Assembly: GCA_018457135.1 (NCBI GenBank)
Contig: JAGGDU010000002.1
Span: forward strand, 22,228 to 67,978
DNA length: 45,751 nucleotides
Origin: Trichodesmium erythraeum GBRTRLIN201
Lineage (GTDB): Bacteria; Cyanobacteriota; Cyanobacteriia; Cyanobacteriales; Microcoleaceae
Direction of reading: 5' to 3'
Shown: piece by piece, positions 9,352 to 18,699 of the stretch
How the letters are laid out: the number at the start of each line of letters is the position of its first letter
Numbering within the stretch: position 1 is the first letter of the stretch
The notes under the pieces: model-generated
Databases searched by the model: none
Told to the model about the DNA's origin: nothing
Seen by the model: only the letters and a program-made list of their open reading frames with translations
Position numbers and translations under genes: made by a program

Positions 9352-10407
9352 ATGGATCTAGTCAAACTCCAAAAGTCATTGGACAACATCTCGTTTGGTA
9401 TCTTGTTTGCCACAATGCTTATTTATTGGTTGGGTGCTGCTTTTCCTCGTATCCCCTATCTCTCAATTTTAGGTTCTACAGGAATGGCGATCGCTAATCT
9501 CTGTATTGCCACATTACTCGGAGCTCGCTGGTTAGAAGCTAGTTATTTCCCTATTAGCAATTTGTACGAATCTTTATTTTTCTTGACATGGGGAATTACC
9601 ACTATTCATCTTATAGCTGAAAATATGAGTGGCGCTCGCCTGGTTGGAGTATTTACCTCTCCAATTGCTATGGGTATTTCTGCTTTTGCTGCCCTAACTT
9701 TACCCTCCAATATGCAGATATCTGAGCCCTTGGTGCCTGCTCTAAAATCTAATTGGTTGATGATGCACGTTAGTGTCATGATGTTGAGTTATGCAACCCT
9801 TATAGTAGGGGCATTATTGGCTATCGCTTTTCTTATAATAACCAGTGGCCAAAAAGTTGAACTTAGTGGTAGTTCTTTTGGCACTCGTTCTTCTAGAAAT
9901 AATCATTTTGTGAAGTATCAAAAAAATTGGCAACTACAAAAAGAAAGACCATTACTGAAGGAAATCAAAAACAACTATAAACCTTTTCCCCAATCTACAA
10001 AAAATGACCATAGTCAAACTTCAGTCTTGGAAATAACCGAGGTTACTCAAAAAGTTGATCCAGAAATAATACTTTCACCAGAACGTTTAAATATTGCTCA
10101 AATCCTAGATAACATTAGCTATCGTATCATTGGTTTAGGATTCCCACTACTAACTATTGGAATTATTGCTGGAGCAGTTTGGGCAAATGAAGCTTGGGGT
10201 TCTTATTGGAGTTGGGACCCAAAAGAAACTTGGGCTTTAATTACTTGGTTAGTGTTTGCAGCTTATCTTCATGCCCGTATTACTAAAGGATGGCAAGGGC
10301 GAAAACCTGCTATTTTGGCCGCTACTGGATTTGCTGTAGTCTGGGTATGTTATTTAGGAGTAAATCTTTTAGGTAAAGGTTTACATTCTTATGGTTGGTT
10401 TTTGTGA
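9352..10407 (+). CDS. ccsA: Cytochrome c biogenesis protein CcsA
   Basis: The haem-handling partner of Ccs1 in System II. In this 351-residue membrane protein the tryptophan-rich [13 protein letters not shown] motif (residues 282-294) is present, as are three conserved histidines (H139 in [10 protein letters not shown]307 in AYLHARIT, H345 in GLHSYGWF) that ligate or guide haem in this family. About eight membrane helices flank a hydrophilic loop at residues ~167-245. That loop is rich in Lys, Asn and Ser and is probably cytoplasmic. The ATG is at 9352. The TGA stop is followed within a few bases by an IS605-type end, so the insertion just missed the reading frame. It is not adjacent to ccs1 but belongs to the same pathway. 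Confidence 0.95.
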   Translation: MDLVKLQKSLDNISFGILFATMLIYWLGAAFPRIPYLSILGSTGMAIANLCIATLLGARWLEASYFPISNLYESLFFLTWGITTIHLIAENMSGARLVGVFTSPIAMGISAFAALTLPSNMQISEPLVPALKSNWLMMHVSVMMLSYATLIVGALLAIAFLIITSGQKVELSGSSFGTRSSRNNHFVKYQKNWQLQKERPLLKEIKNNYKPFPQSTKNDHSQTSVLEITEVTQKVDPEIILSPERLNIAQILDNISYRIIGLGFPLLTIGIIAGAVWANEAWGSYWSWDPKETWALITWLVFAAYLHARITKGWQGRKPAILAATGFAVVWVCYLGVNLLGKGLHSYGWFL

Positions 10408-10790
10408 CATTCTCCCGACCCCGACTTCTGAAGGATAAAGCGCGGGCTTCCAATATCACTCTTAGACATTCCTATCCTACGCCACTGATCTAGGTAAAAA
10501 TGCTCTCGACAGCCCGAAGCTTAGGTAAAAATTTAGGAAATCATAAGGACTTTATTTGTCCATACTTTTTGATCTAAGGAAATCCATAATCTAACTTTTG
10601 AAAAAAAGTCCCAAGCATTGTGCAATCTTCGAATAGTTATCTGCAACATCTCAGAGAGAAACAACCCTAGTAGTGGAAACTGCTTGTTGCCCTTGGGGAG
10701 GTTATTTTGCTGTTTGTGATATCCATAGAACAGATAATTAACCCTCATAATATACCCACACTCCAAACGACACCTGCTTATTGGGCACTT
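10404..10790 (-). mobile_element. IS605-family remnant: TnpB fragment and right end
   Basis: Read on the minus strand, 10450-10404 gives GGAAGCCCGCGCTTTATCC, then TCGGGGTCGGGAGAATGTCA, which fits the right end of cyanobacterial IS605/IS1341 elements (the region that supplies the TnpB guide RNA scaffold). Further in, 10533-10766 holds a short frame with EMLQITIRRLHNAWDFF, resembling the TnpB N-terminal block where VLQ-x3-KRLDxAFxxFF is usual. The catalytic core and zinc finger are missing, so the gene is internally deleted. The end lies against the ccsA stop codon. Confidence 0.55.
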
Positions 10791-11110
10791 TCATGAAGCA
10801 ATTTAATCCTTGAGTTCCCGAAAAGTATACTTATAAAAACTATGACAGGTTTCGAGTCATTCATTCAATAACTCGACCTATTTTTCTTAGGGATAAATTA
10901 GATAAGTGTAGTTGAGGGCTATCAGAGCTCAAGTGATACCAAAAAAACAATTACAGTAAATGCTGATTTTAGCCTCTCAACTCAGGTCAAATATGCTTAG
11001 GGGAGTCCATGTATACTGACGCCAAATGGTAGATTATGAGATGTACTCCTTATTCCCTTTTTTTTTAATTCTTACCTTATTTCACTCAAAATAAATTCTA
11101 GATAATTATT
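10791..11110. other. Intergenic region upstream of the KGK-domain gene
   Basis: No gene seen. It follows the TnpB remnant and may include more of that element, but I could not recognise the left end. Confidence 0.35.
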
Positions 11111-11434
11111 ATGGAAACTGAGGTTAATCTACTAAGTAATGATGATGTTTTGTCTACAGGTGCGAGTATTTTGATGTTTCAATGTACATTTAAAGTTAGT
11201 GAATATATAACTATGATTTTAGCAAAACTAGAGTCGGAAAACCTATTTGAAGATGGGTTAGAATGTCAATTATTAAAACCTGGTTATTACTGGAGAAAAG
11301 GAAAGGTAAAACTTCGTTTAGAATTTCTGACAGAAACTTCTGATACTGTTTCAAAAAAATGGTTGTCTCGAAGTGTTGTTAGTTCTATTAGTTATCCTGA
11401 AGAAGTTGTAGAAGATGTAGGAATGTGGAGTTAA
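11111..11434 (+). CDS. KGK-domain protein
   Basis: A 107-residue soluble protein. The KGK family, found in cyanobacteria, is named for a Lys-Gly-Lys motif; here it is GYYWRKGKVKLRLEFL at about residues 64-79, which reads as a beta hairpin. The N-terminus (LLSNDDVLSTGASILMF) is a second predicted strand region. The family has no established function. The ATG is at 11111. It lies 190 bp upstream of the large methyltransferase gene on the same strand, but the gap contains no sign of coupling. Confidence 0.7.
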   Translation: METEVNLLSNDDVLSTGASILMFQCTFKVSEYITMILAKLESENLFEDGLECQLLKPGYYWRKGKVKLRLEFLTETSDTVSKKWLSRSVVSSISYPEEVVEDVGMWS

Positions 11435-11623
11435 ATTTCAATAGATTATCAATGTTGAGTTAGTAGTTTTTATAGTGTTGCTCAAGTTACTGGAATACAG
11501 TTTTTTTCTTCTTTTCTATTCCCTGCTTCTCAAATTACTATTCCCTATTCCTTACTCCCTAAAATAGCAATGGAAAATTAACTTAATTTTCAAAAAAAAA
11601 GTAGCTATGAACTCCTACTCTAT

Positions 11624-13849
11624 TTGGCTTTAAATATAAAAAACTTTCAAATATCGCCTAAAATAAAATTAGAAACTGACTTACCCCAGAAAGTTAGAGA
11701 CGATATCAAAACTTATTTTTGTACTTATAAGTCTGCTTGTCAATTTGCTAATCAAATATTTTTAGAAGTTTATCAACCAGGAGCGATTAAAAAGTACTGT
11801 CAACAAAGTAAAATAGGGAAAAAATTACCAACTGCTCTTTATATTCATATTTCTGCAGTTGAACAACTTCATCCCTTACTGCGACTCTACGAAAATTTAG
11901 CTCATCATTTATATTATAAAGCAGTTTCTAGAGAAAAAACTGATGCTAAAATTACCACATTAATAAAGTTTAATTTTGACAAACCAACAATTTCTTATTT
12001 ACATTATCCAGATTTTGATATTGACCCTCATCCTGCCTTAAAAACTAGCATTTCCATTAATATGAATAATGGAAAAGTTGAGCATAGAAACTACAGTAAT
12101 CATAAAAACCCTCCCGTTTTGCATCGGAAAGAAACTTTTGTTACTCCTAAATATCCCCAATACGAAAAATTCGCTAAGTTAACTTCTGATGAGGTTCAAC
12201 TAGGACTATTAGATAATACTTGTTTAATTGGTACTCGTCAAGGATGGTTAACGCACCTCAAAAATCATGGAATAGAAATTCAAGATCATCATGTTATTCA
12301 GCATACTATTGAGATGCCAATTCCTCAAATAAAACGTCATAAAGCTGCTATAGTTCGTAAACAAATTTCTAAACCAGTACGTTTAGCTATAGAAGCAAAT
12401 CTATTTACAGAAGGTAGAACTTTTTTTGACTATGGTTGTGGCTATGGTGAGGATATCAAATATATTGCTAAAAAAGGTTATTTAAGTGCGGGTTGGGACC
12501 CCTATTATTTGCCAGAAACTCCTTGTATTGCTGCTGATATTGTTAATCTTGGTTATGTAATTAATGTAATAGAATCTTTGACAGAACGTAGGGAAGCTTT
12601 GATTAAATCTTGGGGGTTAACTAAACAAATTTTAATTGTTTCTGCTATGGTGCTAATTGATGATAGTAAAACTGAGGGAAAACTTGCTTATGGAGATGGC
12701 ATAATTACAGCTCGTAAGACTTTTCAAAAATATTATGAACAGGAAGAATTAAAATCTTATATTGACCAAGTGTTGAATGTAGATTCGATTCCTATTGATT
12801 TAGGAATTTTCTTTGTTTTTAAAGATGAAGCAGAAGCTCAAAATTTTCGGGCTTCTCGCTTAAAAAGTCGTTTATTAACCCCAAGAATAAGTTGCAAAAA
12901 TAAGCGGTTTGAAGATTATGAAGAACAGCTTATTCCTTTAATGAATTTTATGAGCGATCGCGGTCGTCTACCATTCAGGGGAGAACTTGTGGAAGAGACA
13001 GATTTAATTGCAGAGTTTGGTACTTTTCGTCGTGCATTTCAAGTGATTATGCAAGTAACAAACTATCAAGAATGGGATGAAATAACAGATAAACGTCGTC
13101 AAGATTTGTTGGTATATATAGCCTTGACTAAGTTTGGTAATAGACCTAAGTTTTCCCAATTATCAGTAGTAGTCAGAAATGATATTAAAGCTTTATTTGG
13201 TAGTTACACTAAAGCCTGTACTTTAGGTGATTTAATGTTATTTAGTTTGGGTAATTCTGACTTGATAAGTAAATGTTGTAAAAATAGTTTTATTGGTTAT
13301 AAATATACTAATTCTCTATTGGTTCATATTTCTGCTGTTCCAAAACTTGATCCCTTGCTGCGACTTTATGAAGGTTGTGCTAATCGAACAATTGGTAGGT
13401 TAAATGAGGCAACTATCGTTAAATTTTATTATAAATTACCAATAATATCTTATTTATTTTACCCCGATTTTGATACGGAAGCTCATCCAGTTTTACGTAC
13501 AAGAATGAATATTGATTTGCGAGACTTGAGTGTTAGCTATGAGGATTATAAAAATGAATATAATCCACCAATTTTGCACAGAAAAGATGCTTTAGTAACT
13601 TCAGATTATCCCCACTATGAAAAGTTTACTAAACTTACATTACAAGAAGAAGATAGAGGGCTTTTAAATAATTTAAAACAAATTCAAAATAGACTGGGAT
13701 GGCTAAAATGTTTAGAGGAAAATTTTGCAGAAATTAAAGGTCATCGTGTTTATTGGCGTACTAATGTTGACCCTTATCAGTTAAAAATATTAAAGTCTGC
13801 TGATGCTGCTCGGAAGCGCAGAAGAAAACAACAACTAAATCAGAAATGA
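11624..13849 (+). CDS. DNA phosphorothioation-associated putative methyltransferase with duplicated flanking modules
   Basis: The central part (about residues 238-500) matches the Dnd-associated putative methyltransferase family. It has the SAM-binding FFDYGCGYGED (residues 267-277), SAGWDPYY (288-295), DIVNLGYVINVIES (305-318), LAYGDGIITARKTFQKYYEQEE (354-375) and GTFRRAFQV (466-474). The protein is 741 residues because two related ~200-residue modules flank this core, at about 15-215 and 510-710. Each carries HISAV-x2-L-PLLRLYE, ISYL-YPDFD and NPP-LHRK. The C-terminus ends in a basic KRRRKQQ tail. It starts at a TTG (11624); there is no in-frame ATG upstream before a stop at 11579, and the next in-frame ATG would remove ~145 residues. 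No dnd genes are visible nearby. The target and the real activity are unknown. Confidence 0.8.
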   Translation: MALNIKNFQISPKIKLETDLPQKVRDDIKTYFCTYKSACQFANQIFLEVYQPGAIKKYCQQSKIGKKLPTALYIHISAVEQLHPLLRLYENLAHHLYYKAVSREKTDAKITTLIKFNFDKPTISYLHYPDFDIDPHPALKTSISINMNNGKVEHRNYSNHKNPPVLHRKETFVTPKYPQYEKFAKLTSDEVQLGLLDNTCLIGTRQGWLTHLKNHGIEIQDHHVIQHTIEMPIPQIKRHKAAIVRKQISKPVRLAIEANLFTEGRTFFDYGCGYGEDIKYIAKKGYLSAGWDPYYLPETPCIAADIVNLGYVINVIESLTERREALIKSWGLTKQILIVSAMVLIDDSKTEGKLAYGDGIITARKTFQKYYEQEELKSYIDQVLNVDSIPIDLGIFFVFKDEAEAQNFRASRLKSRLLTPRISCKNKRFEDYEEQLIPLMNFMSDRGRLPFRGELVEETDLIAEFGTFRRAFQVIMQVTNYQEWDEITDKRRQDLLVYIALTKFGNRPKFSQLSVVVRNDIKALFGSYTKACTLGDLMLFSLGNSDLISKCCKNSFIGYKYTNSLLVHISAVPKLDPLLRLYEGCANRTIGRLNEATIVKFYYKLPIISYLFYPDFDTEAHPVLRTRMNIDLRDLSVSYEDYKNEYNPPILHRKDALVTSDYPHYEKFTKLTLQEEDRGLLNNLKQIQNRLGWLKCLEENFAEIKGHRVYWRTNVDPYQLKILKSADAARKRRRKQQLNQK

Positions 13850-14879
13850 AAATTTAGCAGTTGAAGATGTTTTATACCAAGCGTCAAAAAGAATGTTATA
13901 AGTAGTTTCAAACTATATATATCGAATAACTTCCTCAAATGACTGAGAGGGTTAAAGTTTGGAATTTTCAAATCTTAATATATGAATATATAACTTCTAT
14001 GAAGTGTAATTAGATATAGCAATTTTTATTTCTGAGTGAGCTACAAAATTCATTTATTTTACAAGCCAAAGAGTAGCTGGGGAGATTATATGCAATGTAC
14101 ATTATTAATAAGCACCTAAACAAAATTGTTGACCTATTTGATGTGAGACTTGTATTATAATAGATGAAGGCTAAAAATAATTTGTAATTAATCTTGTGTA
14201 CCTGCTATTTTCTGGGGGTTTTAGGGGAATTCAAAAAATAAAAACACTATACCTCACTAATTTGATAAACCTTATAAAAATTAATACTCAGCTATCACTC
14301 TATTGCTCATACAAAATCTGAAAAAATTTGTATATATTCTGAAAAAAATGCTTAGTAGTAAGTATGATAACAATAGTGAAAAAAATGCAACATTTTCTAG
14401 AGATTAGGGAGTAGGGTTTTAGAATAAACATTAATCACGCTCTTTACTAATAAATCTCTACAGAAATTACTCTTACTGACTTATTACTTAATGATTAAAA
14501 TCTTGAGAGAATATTGGAGGAAATCGTTATTATATCAGGTCTCATTAATTAGCTATAATAAATTGTCTAACTTGAGTAATATTTGGGTGATTTGTATTAT
14601 TCAGACCAGAAGTTTATTTCTTGATAAATTAACAATATGATAGTTTAAAATATAGAGTTTTTTTTAAATGATATATAAATTTATATTCAAGTTTTTTTTG
14701 ATCAAAGAATGTTGTATTAAATACTCAAAATTTATATTGTTAACCACTATTTAATGCTTTTTCCCTTGTTTTCTATTGCCAGAGTGCCTCAAACCTATTC
14801 TCTTTTTAATAGTACTCGGTTTTTATACTCCATATAAAAACTTTACATATTAACAAGATATAAACTATAACTAAAACAA
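13850..14879. other. 1-kb intergenic region without a recognisable gene
   Basis: Very AT-rich, with stops in all frames and no similarity that I recognise to transposase or to the neighbouring genes. It should hold the rhomboid gene's promoter near its right end. Confidence 0.5.
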
Positions 14880-15455
14880 ATGAACAAATTATTTGAAAGA
14901 TTGAATGCCCAGGTTACAATTTTGGGAAGCATTATTGCTATTCTTTGGATTGTACAAATTATTAATGCAGAACTTTTAGGAGGAAAACTGAATTATTATG
15001 GAGGAATTCATCCTCAAAGTTCTATTGGGATTACTAATATTTTTTCTGCTCCATTTTTGCATGGTAGTTATACTCACTTAATAGCTAATATTGTACCACT
15101 AATTACTCTGGGATGGTTAATCATGTTACGGGGATTTAGTGATTTTTTCTTCGTGAGTATTGTTACTATAATTATTAGTGGTCTAGGTATTTGGTGCTTT
15201 GGTTCTCCAGATTCTATTCATATCGGTGCTAGTGGATTAATTTTTGGTTATTTTGGTTTTTTATTACTCCGAAGTATATTTGACTTTAGCATTTTATCAG
15301 TTATATTTGCCTTGACTGCTGGTTTTCTTTACAGTGGTTTAATTTGGGGTATTTTACCTTCTGATCCTAATATATCCTGGGAGGCACACTTATTTGGTTT
15401 TCTCGGTGGGATATTTGCAGCTCAAATATTAGGGAAACGCAAAAGGAATAAGTAA
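14880..15455 (+). CDS. Rhomboid-family intramembrane serine protease
   Basis: A 191-residue protein with six predicted membrane helices, the minimal rhomboid core. The catalytic signature is complete. HGSYTHLIANIVPL has the oxyanion Asn (N70), GASGLIFGYFGFLL has the nucleophile Ser (S118, GxSG), and SWEAHLFGFLGG has the catalytic His (H170). Rhomboids cut transmembrane helices within the membrane, releasing or activating membrane proteins. The ATG is at 14880. The gene stands alone between two long gaps, so no substrate is suggested by context. Confidence 0.9.
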   Translation: MNKLFERLNAQVTILGSIIAILWIVQIINAELLGGKLNYYGGIHPQSSIGITNIFSAPFLHGSYTHLIANIVPLITLGWLIMLRGFSDFFFVSIVTIIISGLGIWCFGSPDSIHIGASGLIFGYFGFLLLRSIFDFSILSVIFALTAGFLYSGLIWGILPSDPNISWEAHLFGFLGGIFAAQILGKRKRNK

Positions 15456-16305
15456 GCATTTAGCTATTGGTAATTAACATTTTATTCTGAACAGAACCAT
15501 AAATAAAATAAGTAAACACTGATTTACTTTGAGATAACTTACCCAAAAACTGAATTGATAGACAAAATTTCCTAATAGTAAAAAAACAATATCATAGCAA
15601 TAAATTAGGTTTCCTGTTTGGCTTTATAAGCACTCTTACATTATTTGGAAGTACAAGGTTATGTGATAGGTATATCAAGTTATATTTCAGTTAAAAATTT
15701 TGGGAAAAAACCTAAAAAAAATAGTAATATCTATAGTTTTGAATGGGATAGATATTCAAGATTTTACAGTTGTTACTCCAATAAATTTGCTATACCAAAA
15801 CTGAAAAAATAACGAGGTTTTGTGTTTGTAATTAGTAGCATTAGAAAACAAGGAACGTAGATATTTTGGATAAGGTGGTGTCTAGTCCATAAGAATAACT
15901 TCATAATTACATCATAGAAGTTCTAAATGACCTAGAATAATTATGCAAAAGTATACAAAATTCTCACATAATTAGAATTATTCTGTTTTGAATCCCTAGA
16001 AAATTATTCTGCTGTTATAAGAAGGAGATTATGGTCAAGTTTATTTATTTCAAAATTGATAAAGGGTCAATAAGTACCTCAGAAAAATTATTTAGCTCTT
16101 TTAATTATCTGTGCTTTTTAGAAGGTAAATAATTAAGCTTATATAAATGTGTAATTAACTTTCAACGACTACTTAATTGTTGATATTTATGTGTAATTAA
16201 ACATATTTTTCCCAGTTCAAAAAAAATTATCCTTTTATGTGAAGGGGAAAAAAATCTTTGATGAAGTTCTGTTCTATCAAACTCTCTAATTAAAAGTAAT
16301 TATAT
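15456..16305. other. 850-bp intergenic region without a recognisable gene
   Basis: AT-rich with short broken frames. Nothing that I can assign to a known transposase or RNA family. Confidence 0.45.
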
Positions 16306-16743
16306 ATGAATTTACCTTCTTTTCTGTGGCTTTGGAAAATAGCAGCTTGGTCTATGGGTTTTTCCCTGTTTACCTATTCATTATTAGCTGTAAGTGGCGG
16401 CTGGATGTTTTTTGCTCGCAACAACAAACAAAAACGCCCTAAATGGTTACGACCCTTTCATTATATTATCGGAGGAGTAATGGTATTTTTAGTAGTTTTA
16501 TTACTGATAATTGGCTTAGTAGGGACTCTTGGCTATTATGGTAACTTAGGTCATTCTGCTCATTTACCTGCTGGTTTAATTGTTGTGACATTGGCGTTAG
16601 TTTCTGCCTGGAGTGGAACTCAAATTAATCCCAAAAAACCTTGGGTGCGATCGCTACATATCACAACTAATATTATCCTATTATTTAGTTTCACGACAGT
16701 ATCTTTGACAGGTTGGAGCGTTGTGCAGAAATATTTACCTTGA
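16306..16743 (+). CDS. DUF4079-family membrane protein
   Basis: A 145-residue protein with four membrane helices (about residues 9-31, 48-74, 85-103 and 118-138). It contains conserved-looking histidines near the helix ends: FHYIIGG, GHSAHLPAG and RSLHITTN. This matches the DUF4079 family of cyanobacteria and plastids. The paired histidines in a four-helix bundle recall cytochrome b561-like haem proteins, but haem binding here is only an inference. The N-terminus (MNLPSFLWLWKIAAWSMGFS) supports the ATG at 16306. No operon partner is evident. Confidence 0.75.
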   Translation: MNLPSFLWLWKIAAWSMGFSLFTYSLLAVSGGWMFFARNNKQKRPKWLRPFHYIIGGVMVFLVVLLLIIGLVGTLGYYGNLGHSAHLPAGLIVVTLALVSAWSGTQINPKKPWVRSLHITTNIILLFSFTTVSLTGWSVVQKYLP

Positions 16744-17156
16744 AGTAAGTTTTATACAATAGCCTTTAGAGTCTTTGGATAGCTTTGTTAAGTATGATGA
16801 GAGAAAGATATTTAATTTTTCCATATACTAAATTTCTCTGTTTAATTAATATCATGTCTGCTTAATTAGTGATTAAAAAAAGTTTTTGCTCCTAATACCT
16901 TCTTTCTAACTCCTGAGTCTTGACTCCTCTCTAATTATCTATAACTATTTATCTAGATATGATATTTCTTATCCCCTAAAAAATTGAAAATAACTATATT
17001 TAAAAAAACTACAGACTATTATCAAATTCTCTTGAATAATTATTATGTAGTTGGGGGTGGGGAGTAGGGGAAATTGAAGATTTAAGTAATTATAGAATTA
17101 TAAATAGATCATTATATAATTAGGTCTTATTTCTAAATTGTGATATTTTTTTTAAA
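16744..17156. other. Intergenic region between DUF4079 and NB-ARC genes
   Basis: No gene seen. Convergent 3' ends flank it. I find no clear hairpin-plus-T-run terminator on either strand. Confidence 0.4.
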
Positions 17157-18143
17157 TCATACTATATTAAGCGTGAATTTATTCTCTGTATAATATTCTT
17201 TTAGTATAGATGGCAGACTGTAGAGATTTTCTTGTTTTTCGATCAGGGAACGACGACACAAAGATTGTAATATGTTGAGTAAAGCTGATGGCGACGTTTC
17301 TGTAGTTTCTAAAAGTTTCGCCAAACTAATAGGTTGATTTTTTGTGGCTAAAAGTGACAGAGTGTATTTTTCTGCTTGGGAAAGGCGATCGCATTGCTGT
17401 TGTAAGTTATCTTTCAAATATTCTGGCAATAAGATGATATCACTGGGCAATAACTCAATCAAACTTTCTTCCAATTCTTGAATTTGAGTCGCTACAATTT
17501 TTAACCATAGAGGGTTGCCTTGATAGAGATGAATGAGTTTTTCTGAATGTTCAATTTTTGCCAAACCATAATTTATGAGTATTTCTTTGGCGCTTTTGAT
17601 ATCTAAACCAGTCAGTTGCAAAATAGGAATGATAGTTTTCTTGCTTTTGAGTTGGAGCAGTTTAATGGGTTCCCAACCTATTAATAACAGGCAACTTTGA
17701 TGAGATAGTTTTTCTATCTGTTGGAAAAAGTAGTCATATTCTTCGTATCCTGGTTTGTACTTTCCAGCTAACTCCCCACTGCTGAATAGGTTATGAATGT
17801 TATCCAAGACAACTAAACAGTGATGCTTCTGTAAATATTTGATTAAGTCTAAAGGTTTATGTCTGTTTTTGAGAAAATTTTGTGGTTGAGACTGGGAGAA
17901 AAACTCAATTAAGTCAGCTTGAAATTCGGCAAAATTGGAGGTTTTTTTGAGGCTGCGCCAAATTACATAGTCAAAATTATCTTTTATTTGTTGAATGAGT
18001 TTTACCGCTAATGTAGTTTTACCGATACCACTGATACCCGTGAGTGCAATGACGGGAAAGCATTTTTCTAAAATCCAGGTTTTCAGGGTGTAGATGAAAC
18101 TCACACAAAATATCGACAAAACTGGAAGTTTTTGAGTAGGCAA
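17157..18143 (-). CDS. NB-ARC (STAND) ATPase, truncated at the N-terminus, possibly a pseudogene
   Basis: A 328-codon frame covering one NB-ARC module. It has Walker A GISGIGKTT (about residues 36-44), Walker B CLVVLDNI, the LLLIGWEP sensor strand, and QGNPLWLKI (the GLPL-like motif). A winged-helix part follows, LSQAEKYTLSLLATKNQPISLAKLL. Intact relatives carry an N-terminal effector domain and often C-terminal WD40 or TPR repeats; both are missing here. The only start is a TTG, a stop lies just upstream (18153-18155), and there is not one methionine codon in the rest of the frame. The segment LSIFCVSFIYTLKTWILE resembles the usual FYGR-x-EL-x-LKxWILE entry with the key Gly-Arg lost. It is either a pared-down nucleotide switch or a decaying remnant. 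Confidence 0.65.
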   Translation of the reverse strand: MPTQKLPVLSIFCVSFIYTLKTWILEKCFPVIALTGISGIGKTTLAVKLIQQIKDNFDYVIWRSLKKTSNFAEFQADLIEFFSQSQPQNFLKNRHKPLDLIKYLQKHHCLVVLDNIHNLFSSGELAGKYKPGYEEYDYFFQQIEKLSHQSCLLLIGWEPIKLLQLKSKKTIIPILQLTGLDIKSAKEILINYGLAKIEHSEKLIHLYQGNPLWLKIVATQIQELEESLIELLPSDIILLPEYLKDNLQQQCDRLSQAEKYTLSLLATKNQPISLAKLLETTETSPSALLNILQSLCRRSLIEKQENLYSLPSILKEYYTENKFTLNIV

Positions 18144-18200
18144 AACATTAATTTATAGGCAATTATAGAAAGATGTCTAACATAGATCTAGAGTTAACTA

Positions 18201-18485
18201 ATGTTAACAACTAATTTTATTCATTTAGCGATCGAGCCAGTCACAACTACAATGGCAATAATGTTTTTGGGAAAAGCCCTAGGGGTGTGTGGCGCTGGAG
18301 TAGGTGGAGGAACCCTTGGAAATGCTCTAAGTCAAAAATTTAAAAATAAGAATAAAAAAATTGATTGGGGTAAAGCAGCTTCAAAAGGTACAACAGTGGC
18401 CACGAGCGGTATATCACTTGTTAGCAGATTAGATGGTGTTATTTCACCTCAAAACCCGCAAGACGAAAACAAGCCTAGTAAATGA
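18201..18485 (+). CDS. Small Gly-rich protein with one hydrophobic segment, unknown function
   Basis: A 94-residue frame that I do not recognise. Residues ~12-42 are hydrophobic and glycine-rich (MAIMFLGKALGVCGAGVGGG), with repeated small-residue spacing of the kind that packs helices in membranes. A basic stretch (KFKNKNKKIDWGK) and a polar tail follow. The ATG at 18201 is 58 bp from, and divergent to, the NB-ARC frame. A good terminator follows at 18504-18560, which supports it as an expressed gene. Confidence 0.5.
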   Translation: MLTTNFIHLAIEPVTTTMAIMFLGKALGVCGAGVGGGTLGNALSQKFKNKNKKIDWGKAASKGTTVATSGISLVSRLDGVISPQNPQDENKPSK

Positions 18486-18503
18486 TTGAAAACTATTTCT
18501 CAT

Positions 18504-18560
18504 GAAGTCTGCTGTTACTTGTATTAGTAGACTTCTTCTCTTTAGTTTTTTACTCTTTTG
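18504..18560 (+). terminator. Rho-independent terminator after the small Gly-rich gene
   Basis: GAAGTCTGCT (18504-18513) pairs with AGTAGACTTC (18526-18535) at nine of ten positions across a 12-base loop. A T-rich run (TTCTCTTTAGTTTTTTACTC) follows. Confidence 0.6.
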
Positions 18561-18572
18561 ACTACTTGAACT

Positions 18573-18668
18573 ATGAGACTTCCCAAAAACGTACTTCCTT
18601 TTATTGTACTTGTCCTGATCGTCTTTATTGTTTGCCTGCTTTTGGCTCTCTTGCAAGGACTAGGCTAG
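18573..18668 (+). CDS. Possible 31-residue single-helix membrane protein
   Basis: A short frame starting ATGAGACTTCCC encodes 31 residues. A basic N-terminus (MRLPKN) is followed by one long hydrophobic helix, FIVLVLIVFIVCLLLALL, and QGLG at the end. It looks like a small photosynthetic or regulatory membrane subunit in layout, but it matches none that I know. The codons use more C and G at third positions than the flanking AT-rich DNA. No clear ribosome-binding site is seen, and it lies just after a terminator, so it may be a chance frame. Confidence 0.3.
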   Translation: MRLPKNVLPFIVLVLIVFIVCLLLALLQGLG

Positions 18669-18699
18669 AGGCTCTAGAAGTTATAGGTTTGATTAAGGG

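Noticed and set aside
14129-14161. Promoter TTGACC...TATAAT in the gap before the rhomboid gene
   Set aside because: The spacer is 21 bp and no gene follows for about 700 bp.
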